The notes under the pieces were generated by a model that was given only the letters and a program-made list of their open reading frames with translations, did not search any database and was not told the origin of the DNA. Shown here in pieces: positions 16,948 through 27,972 of a stretch of 58,278 bases of DNA; the stretch's first letter is position 1, and each line of letters begins with the position of its first letter. The DNA is from Candidatus Reconcilbacillus cellulovorans (GTDB lineage: Bacteria; Bacillota; Bacilli; Paenibacillales; Reconciliibacillaceae): the NCBI GenBank assembly GCA_002507565.1, contig MOXJ01000017.1:1-58278 (forward strand). The letters run 5' to 3'. Position numbers and translations under genes: made by a program.

Positions 16948-17754
16948 ATGAAGCTGCGCGATGTTCACCGCGTTTTGGCGTCGGCCGTGCTGGCGGGAAT
17001 CAGCGCCTGGCTGGCCGTATCCGGTCAGGCGTTCGCTCAGCTCGCCGTTTCGGCGACGGCGGCTTTCGGCGTCGCCGTCTTGTTTTGGCGGGCGGCGCGC
17101 CGTGCGGAGCAGGCCCGCGAGGAGGAACGCGTCAAAATTTACCGTCTTATCGTCGAATGGCTGCGACATGATCGTCACGATCGGATGAACGAAATTCAGG
17201 TGTTGCTCGGGTATTTGAAGCTGAACAAGGCGGACCGGTTGCGCTCGTATCTGGAAGCGACGCGCGATCGGCTGATCAAGGAAGGGCGGATTGCCCGCCT
17301 CGGTGTTCCGGAATTGACCGTGTTTCTCCATACGTTCGGCGCCGTCTGGCGGCACGTCCGGCTCGACGTTCGATTTCCGGACGGGCTCGAGCTGGATCGC
17401 TTGCCTCTGGACGCAAGGCGCGCGGTAAAAACATTGGTCGGCGTGATGGAAGCGCTCGCTTCGTCCGCTTCCGGCGACGACGGGCTGCCGGCTTCTTTGA
17501 CGGTCGAATTGGCGATCGACGCGGACGGCGGCGCGTTTCTGTCGGCGATGCGGCTTGCGGGAACCTATGAAAAGCAGCTTCTCAGCCGACTCTGGAACGA
17601 ACGCGTCCGACCGTTGCTCCGCGGCGGCGTTACGGCGGACCGGCAGGAAACGGCCGACGGCGTTTCGGTACGCGTCCGGGTGCCGTTTGTGCGGGGGCGG
17701 GGAAAAATGCGGCCGATGGACCGAGGTGAGCCGTCGTGTTTGTCGATAAAGTAA
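16948..17754 (+). CDS. spo0B: Spo0B-like sporulation phosphotransferase
   Basis: 268 residues from ATG 16948. Two N-terminal membrane helices (about 9-25 and 29-47) precede a Spo0B-type helical hairpin with the phosphorylated histidine motif [17 protein letters not shown] (His77), then a degenerate ATPase-like domain. Spo0B passes phosphate from Spo0F to Spo0A. Classical B. subtilis Spo0B is soluble; the membrane anchor seen here makes it look closer to a histidine kinase. Identification rests on the His motif and on the conserved position between rpmA and obg. The gene's end overlaps obgE by 19 nt. A TATACT at 16893-16898 is a possible -10 box. Confidence 0.8.
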   Translation: MKLRDVHRVLASAVLAGISAWLAVSGQAFAQLAVSATAAFGVAVLFWRAARRAEQAREEERVKIYRLIVEWLRHDRHDRMNEIQVLLGYLKLNKADRLRSYLEATRDRLIKEGRIARLGVPELTVFLHTFGAVWRHVRLDVRFPDGLELDRLPLDARRAVKTLVGVMEALASSASGDDGLPASLTVELAIDADGGAFLSAMRLAGTYEKQLLSRLWNERVRPLLRGGVTADRQETADGVSVRVRVPFVRGRGKMRPMDRGEPSCLSIK

Positions 17755-19061
17755 AAATTTACGTCAAAGGCGGCGACGGCGGTAACGGCATCGTCGCCTT
17801 TCGGCGGGAAAAATATGTTCCGTTCGGCGGGCCCGCGGGCGGAGACGGCGGTCGCGGGGGCGACGTTATTCTTCGCGTCGACGAGGGGCTTCGGACGCTG
17901 ATTGATTTCAAATATCGTCGCCATTTCAAGGCTTCCCGCGGCGAGAACGGCAAAAACAAGGGCATGCACGGCGCCGATGCCGACGATCTCGTCGTCCGCG
18001 TCCCGCCGGGCACGGTCGTCGTCGACGCCGAAACGAACGAAGTGATCGCCGATTTGGTTCGACACGGCCAGGAAGCCGTCGTCGCCCGCGGCGGTCGCGG
18101 CGGTCGGGGCAACATGCGGTTTGCGACGCCTTCGAACCCTGCGCCTTCGATTGCGGAAAACGGCGAGCCGGGCGAGGAACGGTGGATTATTCTTGAGCTG
18201 AAACTGATCGCCGACGTCGGGCTCATCGGCTTTCCGAACGCCGGAAAGTCGACGTTGATCAGCGTCGTATCGGCGGCGAAGCCGAAAATCGCCAACTATC
18301 CGTTCACGACGCTGACCCCCAATCTCGGCGTTGTCGACGTCGACGGCGAGCGGAGTTTCGTGATGGCCGACCTTCCGGGCCTGATCGAGGGGGCGCACCG
18401 CGGTGTCGGCCTCGGCCTGGAGTTTTTGCGCCATGTCGAGCGGACGCGGCTGCTGCTGCACGTCGTCGACATGGCGGCCGTCGAGGGGCGCGACCCGTAC
18501 GAAGACTGGCTCGCGGTCAACCGAGAATTGCGCCTGTATGACGCGCGTTTGGCCGAACGGCCGCAAATCATCGTCGCGAACAAGATGGACTTGCCGGAGG
18601 CCGCGGAAAACCTTGTGCGGTTTTGCGAGCGGCTGAAGCGCGACGGTCTGGAAGGAAAATATGAAGTTTTTCCGATTTCCGCTGCGACGCGGTCGGGCGT
18701 GGTGGAACTTATCCGCCGCACGGCAGACTTGCTTGCCCGTGTTTCGGAACCGGCATCCGTCGGCGTTCCTTCCGGCGCCGCGGAAGCTTTGAAGGTGTAT
18801 CGCGCCGAATTCCGCGACGATCGTCCGGCGTTTTCCGTTCGCCGAGAAGGCGATGTGTTCGTGGTCGAAGGGGAAGAAATCGACAAATGGTTGCGACGGC
18901 TGCCGCTTCGCCATCGCGACGCCGCCGTCCGGTTCGCCGGCGTCATGCGCCGGATGGGCGTCGACGCGGAGCTTCGCCGCCTGGGGGCGACCGACGGCAG
19001 TATCGTCCGCATCGGCGGGTACGAGTTCGAGTTTGTCGAATTCGAGGACCGTGACGCATGA
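17736..19061 (+). CDS. obgE: Ribosome-associated GTPase Obg
   Basis: 441 residues: the glycine-rich Obg fold (1-158), the GTPase domain with GFPNAGKS (165-172), DLPGLIEGA and NKMDLPE, and a C-terminal OCT domain (about 350-430). Obg acts in late 50S assembly and in stress and sporulation signalling. GTG 17736 lies inside the end of spo0B, the usual Bacillus order. Confidence 0.98.
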   Translation: MFVDKVKIYVKGGDGGNGIVAFRREKYVPFGGPAGGDGGRGGDVILRVDEGLRTLIDFKYRRHFKASRGENGKNKGMHGADADDLVVRVPPGTVVVDAETNEVIADLVRHGQEAVVARGGRGGRGNMRFATPSNPAPSIAENGEPGEERWIILELKLIADVGLIGFPNAGKSTLISVVSAAKPKIANYPFTTLTPNLGVVDVDGERSFVMADLPGLIEGAHRGVGLGLEFLRHVERTRLLLHVVDMAAVEGRDPYEDWLAVNRELRLYDARLAERPQIIVANKMDLPEAAENLVRFCERLKRDGLEGKYEVFPISAATRSGVVELIRRTADLLARVSEPASVGVPSGAAEALKVYRAEFRDDRPAFSVRREGDVFVVEGEEIDKWLRRLPLRHRDAAVRFAGVMRRMGVDAELRRLGATDGSIVRIGGYEFEFVEFEDRDA

Positions 19062-19065
19062 CGTA

Positions 19066-19094
19066 TTGCCCGCCGTGTCCGATTTGTGTATAAT
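19066..19094 (+). promoter_or_regulatory. Promoter of the hom-thr-pheA-ilvE operon
   Basis: TTGCCC (19066-19071), 17-nt spacer, perfect TATAAT (19089-19094). The leader to hom is about 80 nt; I see no T-box or riboswitch in it. Confidence 0.75.
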
Positions 19095-19182
19095 GTCGTC
19101 AATAAAATTCGGGTCTTTCGTTCGGCCGGGCGGCGATTCCGCTGCGACAAGCGGGCGGGAGCCGGGAGGAGGGAGGCGTGAA

Positions 19183-20469
19183 GTGCGTTCGGTTAAAATC
19201 GGGTTGATGGGGCTCGGCACGGTAGGCAGCGGGGTCGTGCGCATTTTGGAGCACCATCGGGAAGATTTGGAAAAACAGGTCGGAAGTCCGATCGAGATCG
19301 CCAAAATTTTGGTCCGCGATCCCGGGAAGGAGAGGCAGATCGACGTCGACCGCGAACTGTTGACCGACGATCCGCGGCATGTGCTCGACCATCCGGAGAT
19401 CGACGTCGTCGTTGAAGTGATGGGCGGCATCGATCCCGCTCGGCGTTACATTTTGGAGGCGCTGGAACGAGGCAAGCACGTCGTCACCGCTAACAAGGAT
19501 CTGATGGCGGTGCACGGGCCGGAGATTCTCGATCTGGCGGCGCGGAAAAGCTGCGACGTGTTTTACGAAGCGAGCGTGGCCGGCGGCATTCCGATCATCC
19601 GAACGCTGACGGAAAGCTTTTCATCCGACCGGATCACGAAAATCATGGGCATCGTCAACGGCACGACGAATTACATTTTGTCGAAGATGAGCCGAGAAAA
19701 CGCCGATTACGCAACCGCCCTGCGCGAGGCGCAACAGCTCGGATACGCGGAGGCCGATCCGACGTCAGACGTGGAGGGACTGGATGCGGCGCGCAAAATG
19801 GCGATTTTGGCGACGCTCGGGTTCCGAACGTTCGTTTCGCTGGAGGACGTCGACGTGCGCGGGATTACGCGGGTGACGCCGGAAGACATCCGGTACGCCA
19901 ATCGACTCGGTTATGAAATCAAGCTGCTCGGCGTCGCGGAACGGTTCGACGACGCGATCAGCGTTGCCGTGCAGCCGACGATGATCAGCAAGACGCATCC
20001 GCTGTCGACGGTCGGCGGCGTGTTCAACGCCGTGTACGTCTACGGCGAAGCGGTCGGGGAAACGATGTTTTACGGCCCGGGAGCGGGCAGTCTGCCGACG
20101 GCGACGTCTGTCGTCGCCGATTTGGTCGCGGTCGTGCGAAACATGAAACTGGGCGTCAACGGCCGCCGGATGTTCGCGCCGTACCGGCAGAAAAAGCTGC
20201 TGTCCGCCGACCGGATCGTATCGCGTTATTTCCTTCTTTTGAACGTCGACGATCGGGCGGGCGTGCTGGCGCGCATTACGCAGGTGTTCGCGGATTTCGA
20301 AGTGAGTCTGGAGTCCGTGGTGCAGCAGCCGGACGCGGGCGGATCCGTCGCCGAAATCGTCATTGTGACGCATGAGGCCAGCAAGGCCGCCATGGAAGGC
20401 GTCGTCGGCCGGCTGCGCGAACTGCCGGTCGTCCGGCGGATCAAAAGCGTCTATCGCGTCGAAGGCTGA
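19183..20469 (+). CDS. hom: Homoserine dehydrogenase with ACT domain
   Basis: 428 residues: Rossmann fold ([14 protein letters not shown] near the N-terminus), catalytic domain with [11 protein letters not shown] and [22 protein letters not shown], and a C-terminal ACT domain (about 350-428) for feedback control by threonine. It reduces aspartate semialdehyde to homoserine. GTG 19183 is chosen because GGAGGGAGG precedes it. The next three genes finish threonine and start phenylalanine synthesis. Confidence 0.97.
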   Translation: MRSVKIGLMGLGTVGSGVVRILEHHREDLEKQVGSPIEIAKILVRDPGKERQIDVDRELLTDDPRHVLDHPEIDVVVEVMGGIDPARRYILEALERGKHVVTANKDLMAVHGPEILDLAARKSCDVFYEASVAGGIPIIRTLTESFSSDRITKIMGIVNGTTNYILSKMSRENADYATALREAQQLGYAEADPTSDVEGLDAARKMAILATLGFRTFVSLEDVDVRGITRVTPEDIRYANRLGYEIKLLGVAERFDDAISVAVQPTMISKTHPLSTVGGVFNAVYVYGEAVGETMFYGPGAGSLPTATSVVADLVAVVRNMKLGVNGRRMFAPYRQKKLLSADRIVSRYFLLLNVDDRAGVLARITQVFADFEVSLESVVQQPDAGGSVAEIVIVTHEASKAAMEGVVGRLRELPVVRRIKSVYRVEG

Positions 20470-20486
20470 AAAAGGGGACTTATTCG

Positions 20487-21557
20487 ATGGGGTATTCGGG
20501 TATTTTGCAGGCGTACAGGCCGTTTCTTCCGGTTACGGACCGTACGCCGATGATCACGCTTCTGGAAGGCAATACGCCGCTTATTCGTTCGGAACGGCTG
20601 TCGAGGGAATGGGGACTCGATCTTTACTTCAAGTATGAAGGAATGAACCCGACGGGGTCGTTCAAGGACCGCGGCATGGTCGTCGCGGTCGCCAAGGCGA
20701 TGGAAGCCGGCAGCCGCGTCATCATGTGCGCGTCGACCGGCAACACGTCCGCCTCCGCCGCCGCATACGCGGCGCGCGCAGGACTTGAGTGCGCGGTCGT
20801 CGTCCCGAACGGGTACATCGCGCTGGGCAAGCTGGCGCAGGCCGTCATCTACGGTGCGAAGGTGCTGGCCGTCGAAGGCAATTTCGACCGCGCGCTTGAG
20901 ATTGTTCGGTCGATCACGTCGAAATATCCGATCACGCTCGTCAATTCCGTAAACCCCCATCGCATCGAAGGACAGAAGACGGCTGCGTTCGAAGTATGCG
21001 ACCAGCTCGGCCGCGCGCCGGACGTGTTGGCGATTCCGGTCGGCAATGCCGGTAACATTACGGCATATTGGAAAGGGTTCAAGGAATATTTCCAGGCGGG
21101 CAAAATCCGTTCGTTGCCGCGTATGGCCGGATTCGAGGCGGAGGGTGCGGCCGCCATCGTCCGCGGCGAACCGATCGCCCATCCGGAAACGGTGGCGACG
21201 GCGATCCGCATCGGCAATCCCGCCAGTTGGCGCCAGGCGGTCGAGGCGGCGAGCGAATCGGGCGGCGCGATCGATTATGTGACCGACGCCGAAATTCTGG
21301 AAGCCTACCGGTTACTGGCGAGTCGGGAAGGCATTTTCGCCGAGCCGGCATCCGCCGCCTCGGTCGCGGGCGTGGCGAAAATGCGCGCACAGGGCCGTCT
21401 TCGCGGCGGGGAGACGGTCGTCTGCGTGTTGACCGGCCACGGTCTGAAAGATCCGAACACTGCGATCGAAAGCGTGAACATCGAGCCGATCGTCGTTCCG
21501 GCCGAGGAGGACGCGGTACTCGACGCGCTCGGCGCCGTTCGGGGGCGTTCGGCATGA
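20487..21557 (+). CDS. thrC: Threonine synthase
   Basis: 356 residues, short Bacillus-type form. The PLP lysine is in GSFKDRGM (Lys60), with the [17 protein letters not shown] motif and a glycine loop IPVGNAGN. Converts O-phosphohomoserine to threonine. It overlaps thrB by 4 nt (ATGA). Confidence 0.97.
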   Translation: MGYSGILQAYRPFLPVTDRTPMITLLEGNTPLIRSERLSREWGLDLYFKYEGMNPTGSFKDRGMVVAVAKAMEAGSRVIMCASTGNTSASAAAYAARAGLECAVVVPNGYIALGKLAQAVIYGAKVLAVEGNFDRALEIVRSITSKYPITLVNSVNPHRIEGQKTAAFEVCDQLGRAPDVLAIPVGNAGNITAYWKGFKEYFQAGKIRSLPRMAGFEAEGAAAIVRGEPIAHPETVATAIRIGNPASWRQAVEAASESGGAIDYVTDAEILEAYRLLASREGIFAEPASAASVAGVAKMRAQGRLRGGETVVCVLTGHGLKDPNTAIESVNIEPIVVPAEEDAVLDALGAVRGRSA

Positions 21558-22591
21558 CTTCAGCCGACGGCATGAAGCAGGGCCGAGTGCCCGCGCCGGG
21601 CGCCCGCGTCCGCGTCCGCGTGCCGGCGAGTACCGCGAACCTCGGCCCCGGATTCGACGTGCTCGGCCTTGCGCTCGAGCTGTATGCATGGGTCGAACTT
21701 GCGGCGGCACCGCGTACGGTCATCCGCTTGCACGGCGCGAATCTGGACGGCGTACCGACCGACAAGACGAATCTCGTCTATCGCGTCGCGCAGCAATTGT
21801 TTGCCCGGGCAGGCGTCGAGGTGCCCGAGCTCGAGATCGACATCAAAAGCGACATTCCGCTGACGCGAGGTCTCGGCAGCAGCGCCTCGGCGATCGTCGC
21901 CGCGCTCGTCGCCGCCAATGCTCTGGTCGGGACGCCGTTCGGCGCGGACGAGCTGTTTCGGATGGCATCGGCGTGGGAAGGACATCCCGACAACGTCGGC
22001 GCATCGCTGTTCGGCGGTCTCGTCGTCGCGTTCTGGGACGGCAAGCGGGTCGATTATCTGAAAGTCGTGCCGGATGAGCGACTCGAGGTGCTCGTCGCCG
22101 TCCCCGACTTTCCGCTTTCGACGAAAGCGGCGCGACACGCGCTTCCCGACCGTGTGCCGATGCGCGACGCCGTTTTCAACGTCGGGCACGCCTCGTTGCT
22201 TGTCGGCGCTTTATGCTGCGGAAGGCTCGATCTGCTCCGCGTGGCGATGCGCGACGCGTTGCATCAGCCGTATCGCGCGCGGCTGATTCCCGGGCTTTCT
22301 CGAATTCTGGAAGAGGCCGAACATCACGGGGCGCTGGGAGTCGCCCTGAGCGGTTCGGGGCCGACGCTGCTGGCGCTCGTCGACCGATCGGAAACGCGCA
22401 AAGCTGAACTGGAAGCTTTTTTGCTGGATACGCTGGCGAAAGAAAACGTCCCCGCCCGAACGATGTGGCTAAGACCGGCCGTCGAAGGGGCGGTCGTGCT
22501 GGAAAACGGCGACGTGGGCGTTCCGTTTGCGCAGCTGGCTTCGGCGCAAGCACCGTCCCGCGTTTTGAGCAAAGGGGAAGTCGGAGCATGA
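21554..22591 (+). CDS. thrB: Homoserine kinase (GHMP family)
   Basis: 345 residues. GHMP motif [16 protein letters not shown] (around 102-117) binds [19 protein letters not shown] at the N-terminus and [11 protein letters not shown] near the C-terminus complete the family pattern. Makes O-phosphohomoserine for ThrC. The final 40 residues (after about 305) extend beyond the usual end. Confidence 0.97.
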   Translation: MTSADGMKQGRVPAPGARVRVRVPASTANLGPGFDVLGLALELYAWVELAAAPRTVIRLHGANLDGVPTDKTNLVYRVAQQLFARAGVEVPELEIDIKSDIPLTRGLGSSASAIVAALVAANALVGTPFGADELFRMASAWEGHPDNVGASLFGGLVVAFWDGKRVDYLKVVPDERLEVLVAVPDFPLSTKAARHALPDRVPMRDAVFNVGHASLLVGALCCGRLDLLRVAMRDALHQPYRARLIPGLSRILEEAEHHGALGVALSGSGPTLLALVDRSETRKAELEAFLLDTLAKENVPARTMWLRPAVEGAVVLENGDVGVPFAQLASAQAPSRVLSKGEVGA

Positions 22592-23448
22592 ACCGGGTTG
22601 CGTATTTGGGGCCGGAAGGAACGGTGTCGGAAGAGGCGACGCGCTTCTTTTTCCGGGACGAGGCGTGCCGGTTCGTGCCGTGCCGGTTTATGTCCGACGT
22701 GCTCCGGTCGGTCGCGGAAGGCCGCGCGGATTTCGGCGTCGTGCCGATCGAGAATACGATCGACGGTTCGGTGCATGCTCATCTCGACCTGCTGGTCAAT
22801 GGCTACGACCTGCCGATTCGGGCCGAATGGGTTTATCCGTCCGTGCAAAATCTGATCGGTTATCCGCCGGAACGGCCGTCCGATGCTCCCTACGCACATA
22901 TCCGAAAGATCGTTTCGATTCCTGTAGCCATCGCCCAGTGCAGGCTGTTTTTGGAGAGGAATTTTCCGGAAGATCTCGATTACGAGCAGGTGGCGAGCAC
23001 CGCCGAAGGCGTGCGGCTCGTCCGTGAACGCGGCGATCCGACGCAGGCGGCGATCGGCACGAAATTGGCAGCGGAACGATACGGATTAACCGTGTTGGCC
23101 GAAAACATCGCCGACCACGACAACAACTACACGAGGTTCGTGTTGGTCGGCTTGAAACCGTATGAAGGCAAAACAAGCGATTTCCACAAGACGACGATCG
23201 TCGTCACGCTGCCGGAAGATTATCCGGGGGCGCTGCACCAGGTGCTGAGCGCGTTTGCCTGGCGCCGCATCAACCTGTCGCGGATCGAGTCGCGCCCGAC
23301 CAAAAAACGGCTCGGCAGCTACTACTTCTACATCGACGTCGAAATGTCGCTGGAGTCGGTCCTGCTGCGGGCGGCGTTGGAGGAGATCGGGGCGATCGGA
23401 GCCCAGGTGCGGGTGCTCGGCAGTTACCCGAGCTTCAACTACGCGTAA
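22588..23448 (+). CDS. pheA: Prephenate dehydratase
   Basis: 286 residues: a periplasmic-binding-like catalytic domain with the TRF motif (182-184) essential for catalysis, and a C-terminal ACT domain with the phenylalanine-sensing ESRP motif. No chorismate mutase domain is fused. ATG 22588 overlaps the thrB stop. In B. subtilis pheA lies near obg and pheB; here it is joined to the threonine genes. Confidence 0.96.
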   Translation: MNRVAYLGPEGTVSEEATRFFFRDEACRFVPCRFMSDVLRSVAEGRADFGVVPIENTIDGSVHAHLDLLVNGYDLPIRAEWVYPSVQNLIGYPPERPSDAPYAHIRKIVSIPVAIAQCRLFLERNFPEDLDYEQVASTAEGVRLVRERGDPTQAAIGTKLAAERYGLTVLAENIADHDNNYTRFVLVGLKPYEGKTSDFHKTTIVVTLPEDYPGALHQVLSAFAWRRINLSRIESRPTKKRLGSYYFYIDVEMSLESVLLRAALEEIGAIGAQVRVLGSYPSFNYA

Positions 23449-23469
23449 GCGTTTGCGGAGGTGGGGGCG

Positions 23470-24369
<900 letters not shown>

Positions 24370-24395
24370 CGGCGTTTCGGTTCGCGGACATGCAT

Positions 24396-24440
24396 GCGCC
24401 CGGGGCGGAAGTCGACCGCCAATCGGGCGCTTTGATTTTT
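24396..24440 (+). terminator. Terminator of the hom operon
   Basis: GCGCCCG (24396-24402) pairs with CGGGCGC (24424-24430), with an inner GGCGG/CCGCC pair, then a T-rich tract. Confidence 0.75.
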
Positions 24441-24500
24441 TCGTTTTTTCACGGTTCGCCCGCCCGGTCCGCGCATAAGATGTACTGATTTTCGCGCGAA

Positions 24501-24527
24501 GACCCGCCGTTCGGTTGCCGGCGGGTC
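24501..24527 (+). other. GC-rich hairpin just upstream of safA
   Basis: GACCCGCCG and CGGCGGGTC form a 9-bp stem with a 9-nt loop, 10 bp before the safA ribosome site, without a T-run. It may shield or stabilise the safA transcript. CATAAGAT at 24474-24481 resembles a sigma-E -10 box, but I could not pair it with a convincing -35. Confidence 0.4.
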
Positions 24528-24554
24528 GATCCGGCGAAAGGAGGTTTTCGAGAG

Positions 24555-25538
24555 GTGAAAATCCATATCGTCAAGGCCGGCGAGACGCTCTACACGCTCG
24601 CGAAAAAGTACGGACTGGAGCTGGCGAAACTGCTCGCCGCCAATCCGGACATCCCCGACCCGAACAACTTAGCGGTCGGGCAAAAGGTGAAAATTCCGCT
24701 TTCGCCCAAGCCGTCCGTTCAGCCGGTCGGTCCCGTCCAGCACGTGCACAAAGTCGTCCAGGGCGATACGCTGTGGAAGCTGGCGAAACAGTGGAACGTG
24801 CCGCTTGCCGACCTGATCAAGGCGAACCCGCATCTCAAAAATCCCAATGTTCTGATGACGGGGGAAACGGTGTTTATTCCCGCCGTGCCGTCCGGCGGGC
24901 CGGGGACGAATGCGGACGGACCCAGCGGCGTCGGCATGAAAGCGGACGAACCAGCGCAACAGGCTTCGCCGCCGGTTTTTGCCGAAACCGGTTCGCAAGA
25001 CGGCACCGGCAAAAATCCGGCGGTTCCGATGCCGGAAGGCGCAATGCCGGGAGCATGGCCGTGGCACCACGTCGTTTCGCCTGAACCATGGCAAGTTCCG
25101 TGGCCGCCGCAGTACGAGCCGTTCGCATGGCCGTGGCCGTCTGCGTACGGCGGATGGGAGTTCTGGAACGACTGGAGCTACGCGCCGTGGCCGTGGACCC
25201 CGGCGTGGGTTGGTGTCGGGCAGACGACCGGATGCGGATGCGGCGAAAGCGGCGCGACGGCCGTTTTCGGCTTTCCAAGCGCGACATCGGCGGAGGACGC
25301 ATCGGCATCGCTCGGCTTGTACGAGTTCGGGGAATCGCGGGACGGAGGTCAGTCGGCGGAAGCCGAAGCAGCGATGGATGACGCACGGGCGGGCGATGCC
25401 GACGGGCGATCCGGCATCGCGCGTTTGGCCGTGATCGGCGCCGCACCGAAAAAAAAGAAACCGTCTTCCTCCAAGCCGCGCCGCGACCGCTTTCTCGAGT
25501 CCGGCCCGGCGCAGTCGCGCCCTTGGATCAATCTGTGA
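24555..25538 (+). CDS. safA: SafA-type spore coat protein with two LysM domains
   Basis: 327 residues. Two LysM modules (about 2-48, HIVKAGETLYTLAKKYG, and about 64-112, HKVVQGDTLWKLAKQWN) bind peptidoglycan. They are followed by an unusual segment rich in Trp and Pro (about 155-220, PWPPQYEPFAWPWPSAYGG) and a Cys-Gly patch CGCGES, then a polar tail ending in lysine-rich PKKKKPS. SafA directs inner coat assembly around the cortex. GTG 24555 stands 10 nt behind AAAGGAGG. The Trp/Pro tail differs from B. subtilis SafA and may serve cross-linking or hydrophobic coat packing (inference). Confidence 0.8.
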   Translation: MKIHIVKAGETLYTLAKKYGLELAKLLAANPDIPDPNNLAVGQKVKIPLSPKPSVQPVGPVQHVHKVVQGDTLWKLAKQWNVPLADLIKANPHLKNPNVLMTGETVFIPAVPSGGPGTNADGPSGVGMKADEPAQQASPPVFAETGSQDGTGKNPAVPMPEGAMPGAWPWHHVVSPEPWQVPWPPQYEPFAWPWPSAYGGWEFWNDWSYAPWPWTPAWVGVGQTTGCGCGESGATAVFGFPSATSAEDASASLGLYEFGESRDGGQSAEAEAAMDDARAGDADGRSGIARLAVIGAAPKKKKPSSSKPRRDRFLESGPAQSRPWINL

Positions 25539-25608
25539 GAATACGCCGGACGCGCACCGGCAACACTAGCCTCAAAAGAATGACGAAACGGGAGGCGCAA
25601 AGTTTGCC

Positions 25609-25992
25609 GTGCGTGCGGAGACATTATGGAAAAAACTAAAACGCCGGCTGAAAATGCGGCGGCAATGGCTTCATTTCGCCAGCGTCCTGGTATTGCCGGC
25701 GGCATTGACGGCGGTTTCGGCGATGATTTCGCCGGCGGCGACGGCGGGAAAGGGCGACGCCTACTTCGGCATCGACCGCGACGGCCGGCTCGTTCTGTTC
25801 GACGGGCCGCCGCGGGAAGAAAGGGCGATCCGGACGTTTTTCCAACTCGACATTGAGCGGATGGAAAGCAGTCTGCCTTCTTCTTACGTCGAACAGTTGA
25901 AAAAAGGCGTCCGCGTCGCCGATGCCGACGAGTTCAACAGCGTGTTGTCGACGCTCGCCGATTTCGCAAAAGAGCCGGCGGAACGGTCATAG
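25609..25992 (+). CDS. bofC: BofC-like inter-compartment checkpoint protein (short form)
   Basis: 127 residues: a membrane or signal helix (about 20-42), then a BofC C-terminal domain with YFGIDRDGRLVLFDGPP and SLPSSYVEQLKKGVRV. BofC sits between the spore membranes and delays SpoIVFB cleavage of pro-sigma-K by acting on SpoIVB. The N-terminal domain of B. subtilis BofC is missing, so only the C-terminal half is left. GTG 25609 with GGGAGG upstream is the best start. Its neighbours safA and ruv match the Bacillus order. Confidence 0.8.
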   Translation: MRAETLWKKLKRRLKMRRQWLHFASVLVLPAALTAVSAMISPAATAGKGDAYFGIDRDGRLVLFDGPPREERAIRTFFQLDIERMESSLPSSYVEQLKKGVRVADADEFNSVLSTLADFAKEPAERS

Positions 25993-26018
25993 GGCGGCCG
26001 CCGGCCGTTCGTCTTTTT
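25981..26018 (+). terminator. Terminator after bofC
   Basis: GAACGG (25981-25986) pairs with CCGTTC (26005-26010) around a GGCGGCCGCC palindrome; T-rich tract 26012-26018. It overlaps the last bofC codons and separates two convergent genes. Confidence 0.55.
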
Positions 26019-26044
26019 CGGCCGGTCGGCCCCCGATGCCGCAA

Positions 26045-27337
26045 TCACGACCAGAAATACCGCCAACCGATATAAACCGCGGACAGGGCGATCGACAGCA
26101 AGGTGAGCGGAGCCCCATATTTCAGGTATTTCATAAACGTGATCGGGCATCCTTCCCGTCCTGCAAGCCCCGCGACCACCAGATTCGCGCTTGCTCCGAT
26201 CAGCGTGCCGTTGCCGCCCAGACAGGCGCCGAGCGCCAAGCTCCACCAGACGGGTTCGAGATCTCCCCGAACGCCGGACGTGCCCATTTCCTGAATGAGC
26301 GGAATCATGGTCGCCACGAACGGAATGTTGTCCACAAAAGCCGACAAAACCGCGCTCATCCACAAAATCAGCATCGACGCCCTGAAAACGTCGCCTCCCG
26401 TCCATTCGACGGCTTTTTCGGCGAGCAGCCGGATGACGCCGGTTTCGACCAGGCCGCCGACGACGACGAACAGTCCGATGAAGAAAAACAGCGTCGTCCA
26501 TTCCACTTTGGCGAAAGCTTCTTCCATCCGTTTTTCCCCGGCGGTCAGCAGCAACAGAAACGCTCCCGTCAGCGCGATCGTCGCCGATTCCAGACGAAGC
26601 TGGTGATGCAGGAAAAAGCCAGTGATCGTCAGCCCGAGCACGATCAGGCAGCGGACGAGCAGTCCCCTGTCCTCGATCAGTCCGGCCGTGTCCGTCTCGC
26701 GGATCCGTTTCATGCGTTCCGGATCGGCCCGCAGATCGCGGCGGAACATGAACACGAACAGCGGCAGATGCGCCGCCATGATCAGCGCGACGATCGGCGT
26801 CAGATTCTCGATGAAGGCGATGAACGTCAGTTCGCGGACGGCGCTGCCGATCATGATGTTCGGCGGGTCGCCGATCAGCGTGGCGGTCCCGCCGACGTTG
26901 GAAGCGATGATTTGAGCGATCAGAAAAGGCAGCGGCGAAATGCCGAGCTGCCGCGTGACGCTGAACGTAACCGGAACCATAAGCAGCACCGTCGTCACGT
27001 TGTCGAGAAAAGCCGACGTGACGGCGGTGATAAGCGAAAACAGGAGCAGAATGCGGACGGGATCGCCGCCGGCGCGTTTAGCGGCGGCGACCGCGAGGTA
27101 TCGGAACAGGCCGGTCTCAGCCGTGACGCCGACGAGAATCATCATGCCGACGAGCAGGCCGATCGTGTTGAAGTCGATATGATGGAGGGCGGTGTCCTGG
27201 TCGAGGACGCCGAGTCCAAGGAGAAGCGCCGCGCCGGTCATAGCGACGACGGTGCGGTGAACCTTTTCGGCCACGATCAGGCCGTAAGCGAGAAGAAAAA
27301 CTAAAACGGCCGCATACGCTTCGAACGTCCATGTCAT
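26045..27337 (-). CDS. ArsB/NhaD-superfamily permease
   Basis: 430 residues with eleven or twelve predicted membrane helices. The two inverted halves each carry the ion-transporter hairpin motif: ASNVGGTATLIGDPPN in the first half and LGGNGTLIGASANLV in the second, with SAFLDNVTT and SAFVDNIPF preceding them. These fit the ArsB/NhaD/CitM (IT) superfamily; arsenite, Na+ or a dicarboxylate could be the substrate and I cannot decide. ATG 27337-27335 is chosen over an upstream start that would add a non-hydrophobic tail. Minus-strand, it interrupts the otherwise conserved bofC-ruv order. Confidence 0.85.
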   Translation of the reverse strand: MTWTFEAYAAVLVFLLAYGLIVAEKVHRTVVAMTGAALLLGLGVLDQDTALHHIDFNTIGLLVGMMILVGVTAETGLFRYLAVAAAKRAGGDPVRILLLFSLITAVTSAFLDNVTTVLLMVPVTFSVTRQLGISPLPFLIAQIIASNVGGTATLIGDPPNIMIGSAVRELTFIAFIENLTPIVALIMAAHLPLFVFMFRRDLRADPERMKRIRETDTAGLIEDRGLLVRCLIVLGLTITGFFLHHQLRLESATIALTGAFLLLLTAGEKRMEEAFAKVEWTTLFFFIGLFVVVGGLVETGVIRLLAEKAVEWTGGDVFRASMLILWMSAVLSAFVDNIPFVATMIPLIQEMGTSGVRGDLEPVWWSLALGACLGGNGTLIGASANLVVAGLAGREGCPITFMKYLKYGAPLTLLSIALSAVYIGWRYFWS

Positions 27338-27465
27338 GGGCGCTTGTCCGTCCTTTCCGCTGCGATTGTAGCACGTCGGCGTATCCGTGTAAAGCAAGGC
27401 TGCCGCGCAAAGCGCGTTTGTGCTATCATGGATAAGGAATAGCAAGCGGAAGGGGCGGATGGCAC

Positions 27466-27972
27466 CTGCGCGTGCTGGGAATCGATCCGGGGTTGGCGAC
27501 GGTCGGTTGCGGCATCGTCGAGCGGAGGGGCGGGGATCGGCTCGTCTGTCTCCACTACGAAGCGTTCCATACCGGTTCCAGCGACGATGTCGGCGCTCGT
27601 CTCCAGCAAATTTATGACGCGGCGTGCACGTGGATCGATCGGTATTCGCCGGATGTGATCGCGGTGGAAAAGCTGTTTTTCAACCGCAACGTCACCAACG
27701 CGTTCGCGGTCGGGCAGGCGCGCGGCGTCATCGTTTTGGCGGCCGTCCAGCGCGGCCTGGAGGTGGCCGAATACACGCCGATGCAGGTGAAACAGGCGGT
27801 GACCGGCTACGGCGGGGCGGACAAGTATCAGGTGCAGGAGATGGTGCGACTGTTGTTGCGGCTGGCCGAACGGCCGAGACCGGACGATGCGGCCGACGCT
27901 CTGGCGGTCGCCGTCTGCCATGCGCATGCTTCGATGTGGACGGAGAAGATCCGCGAGGGTATCGGGCCATGA
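27466..27972 (+). CDS. ruvC: Holliday junction resolvase RuvC
   Basis: 168 residues. Catalytic acidic residues are in LGIDPG (N-terminus), VIAVEKLFFNRN and RPDDAADALAVAVCH. RuvC cuts Holliday junctions with RuvAB. The family almost always starts M-R-(I/V)-L-G-I-D-P-G; this puts the start at CTG 27466, 10 nt behind GGAAGGGG. GTG 27472 is the conventional alternative, but it is 16 nt from that site and drops two conserved residues. TGCTATCAT (27421-27429) is an extended -10. The stop overlaps ruvA. Confidence 0.95.
   Translation: MRVLGIDPGLATVGCGIVERRGGDRLVCLHYEAFHTGSSDDVGARLQQIYDAACTWIDRYSPDVIAVEKLFFNRNVTNAFAVGQARGVIVLAAVQRGLEVAEYTPMQVKQAVTGYGGADKYQVQEMVRLLLRLAERPRPDDAADALAVAVCHAHASMWTEKIREGIGP

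Noticed and set aside
17565-19430. 621-codon minus-strand frame opposite obgE
   Set aside because: Overlaps obgE, spo0B and hom ends and has no recognisable protein features.
24501-24527. Hairpin before safA as a terminator
   Set aside because: No T-run follows, and the hom operon already has a better terminator at 24396.
25922-27304. 460-codon plus-strand frame opposite the ArsB/NhaD-type permease
   Set aside because: The minus-strand protein shows repeated transporter motifs and helices; the plus frame is Gln/Arg/Asp-rich noise.
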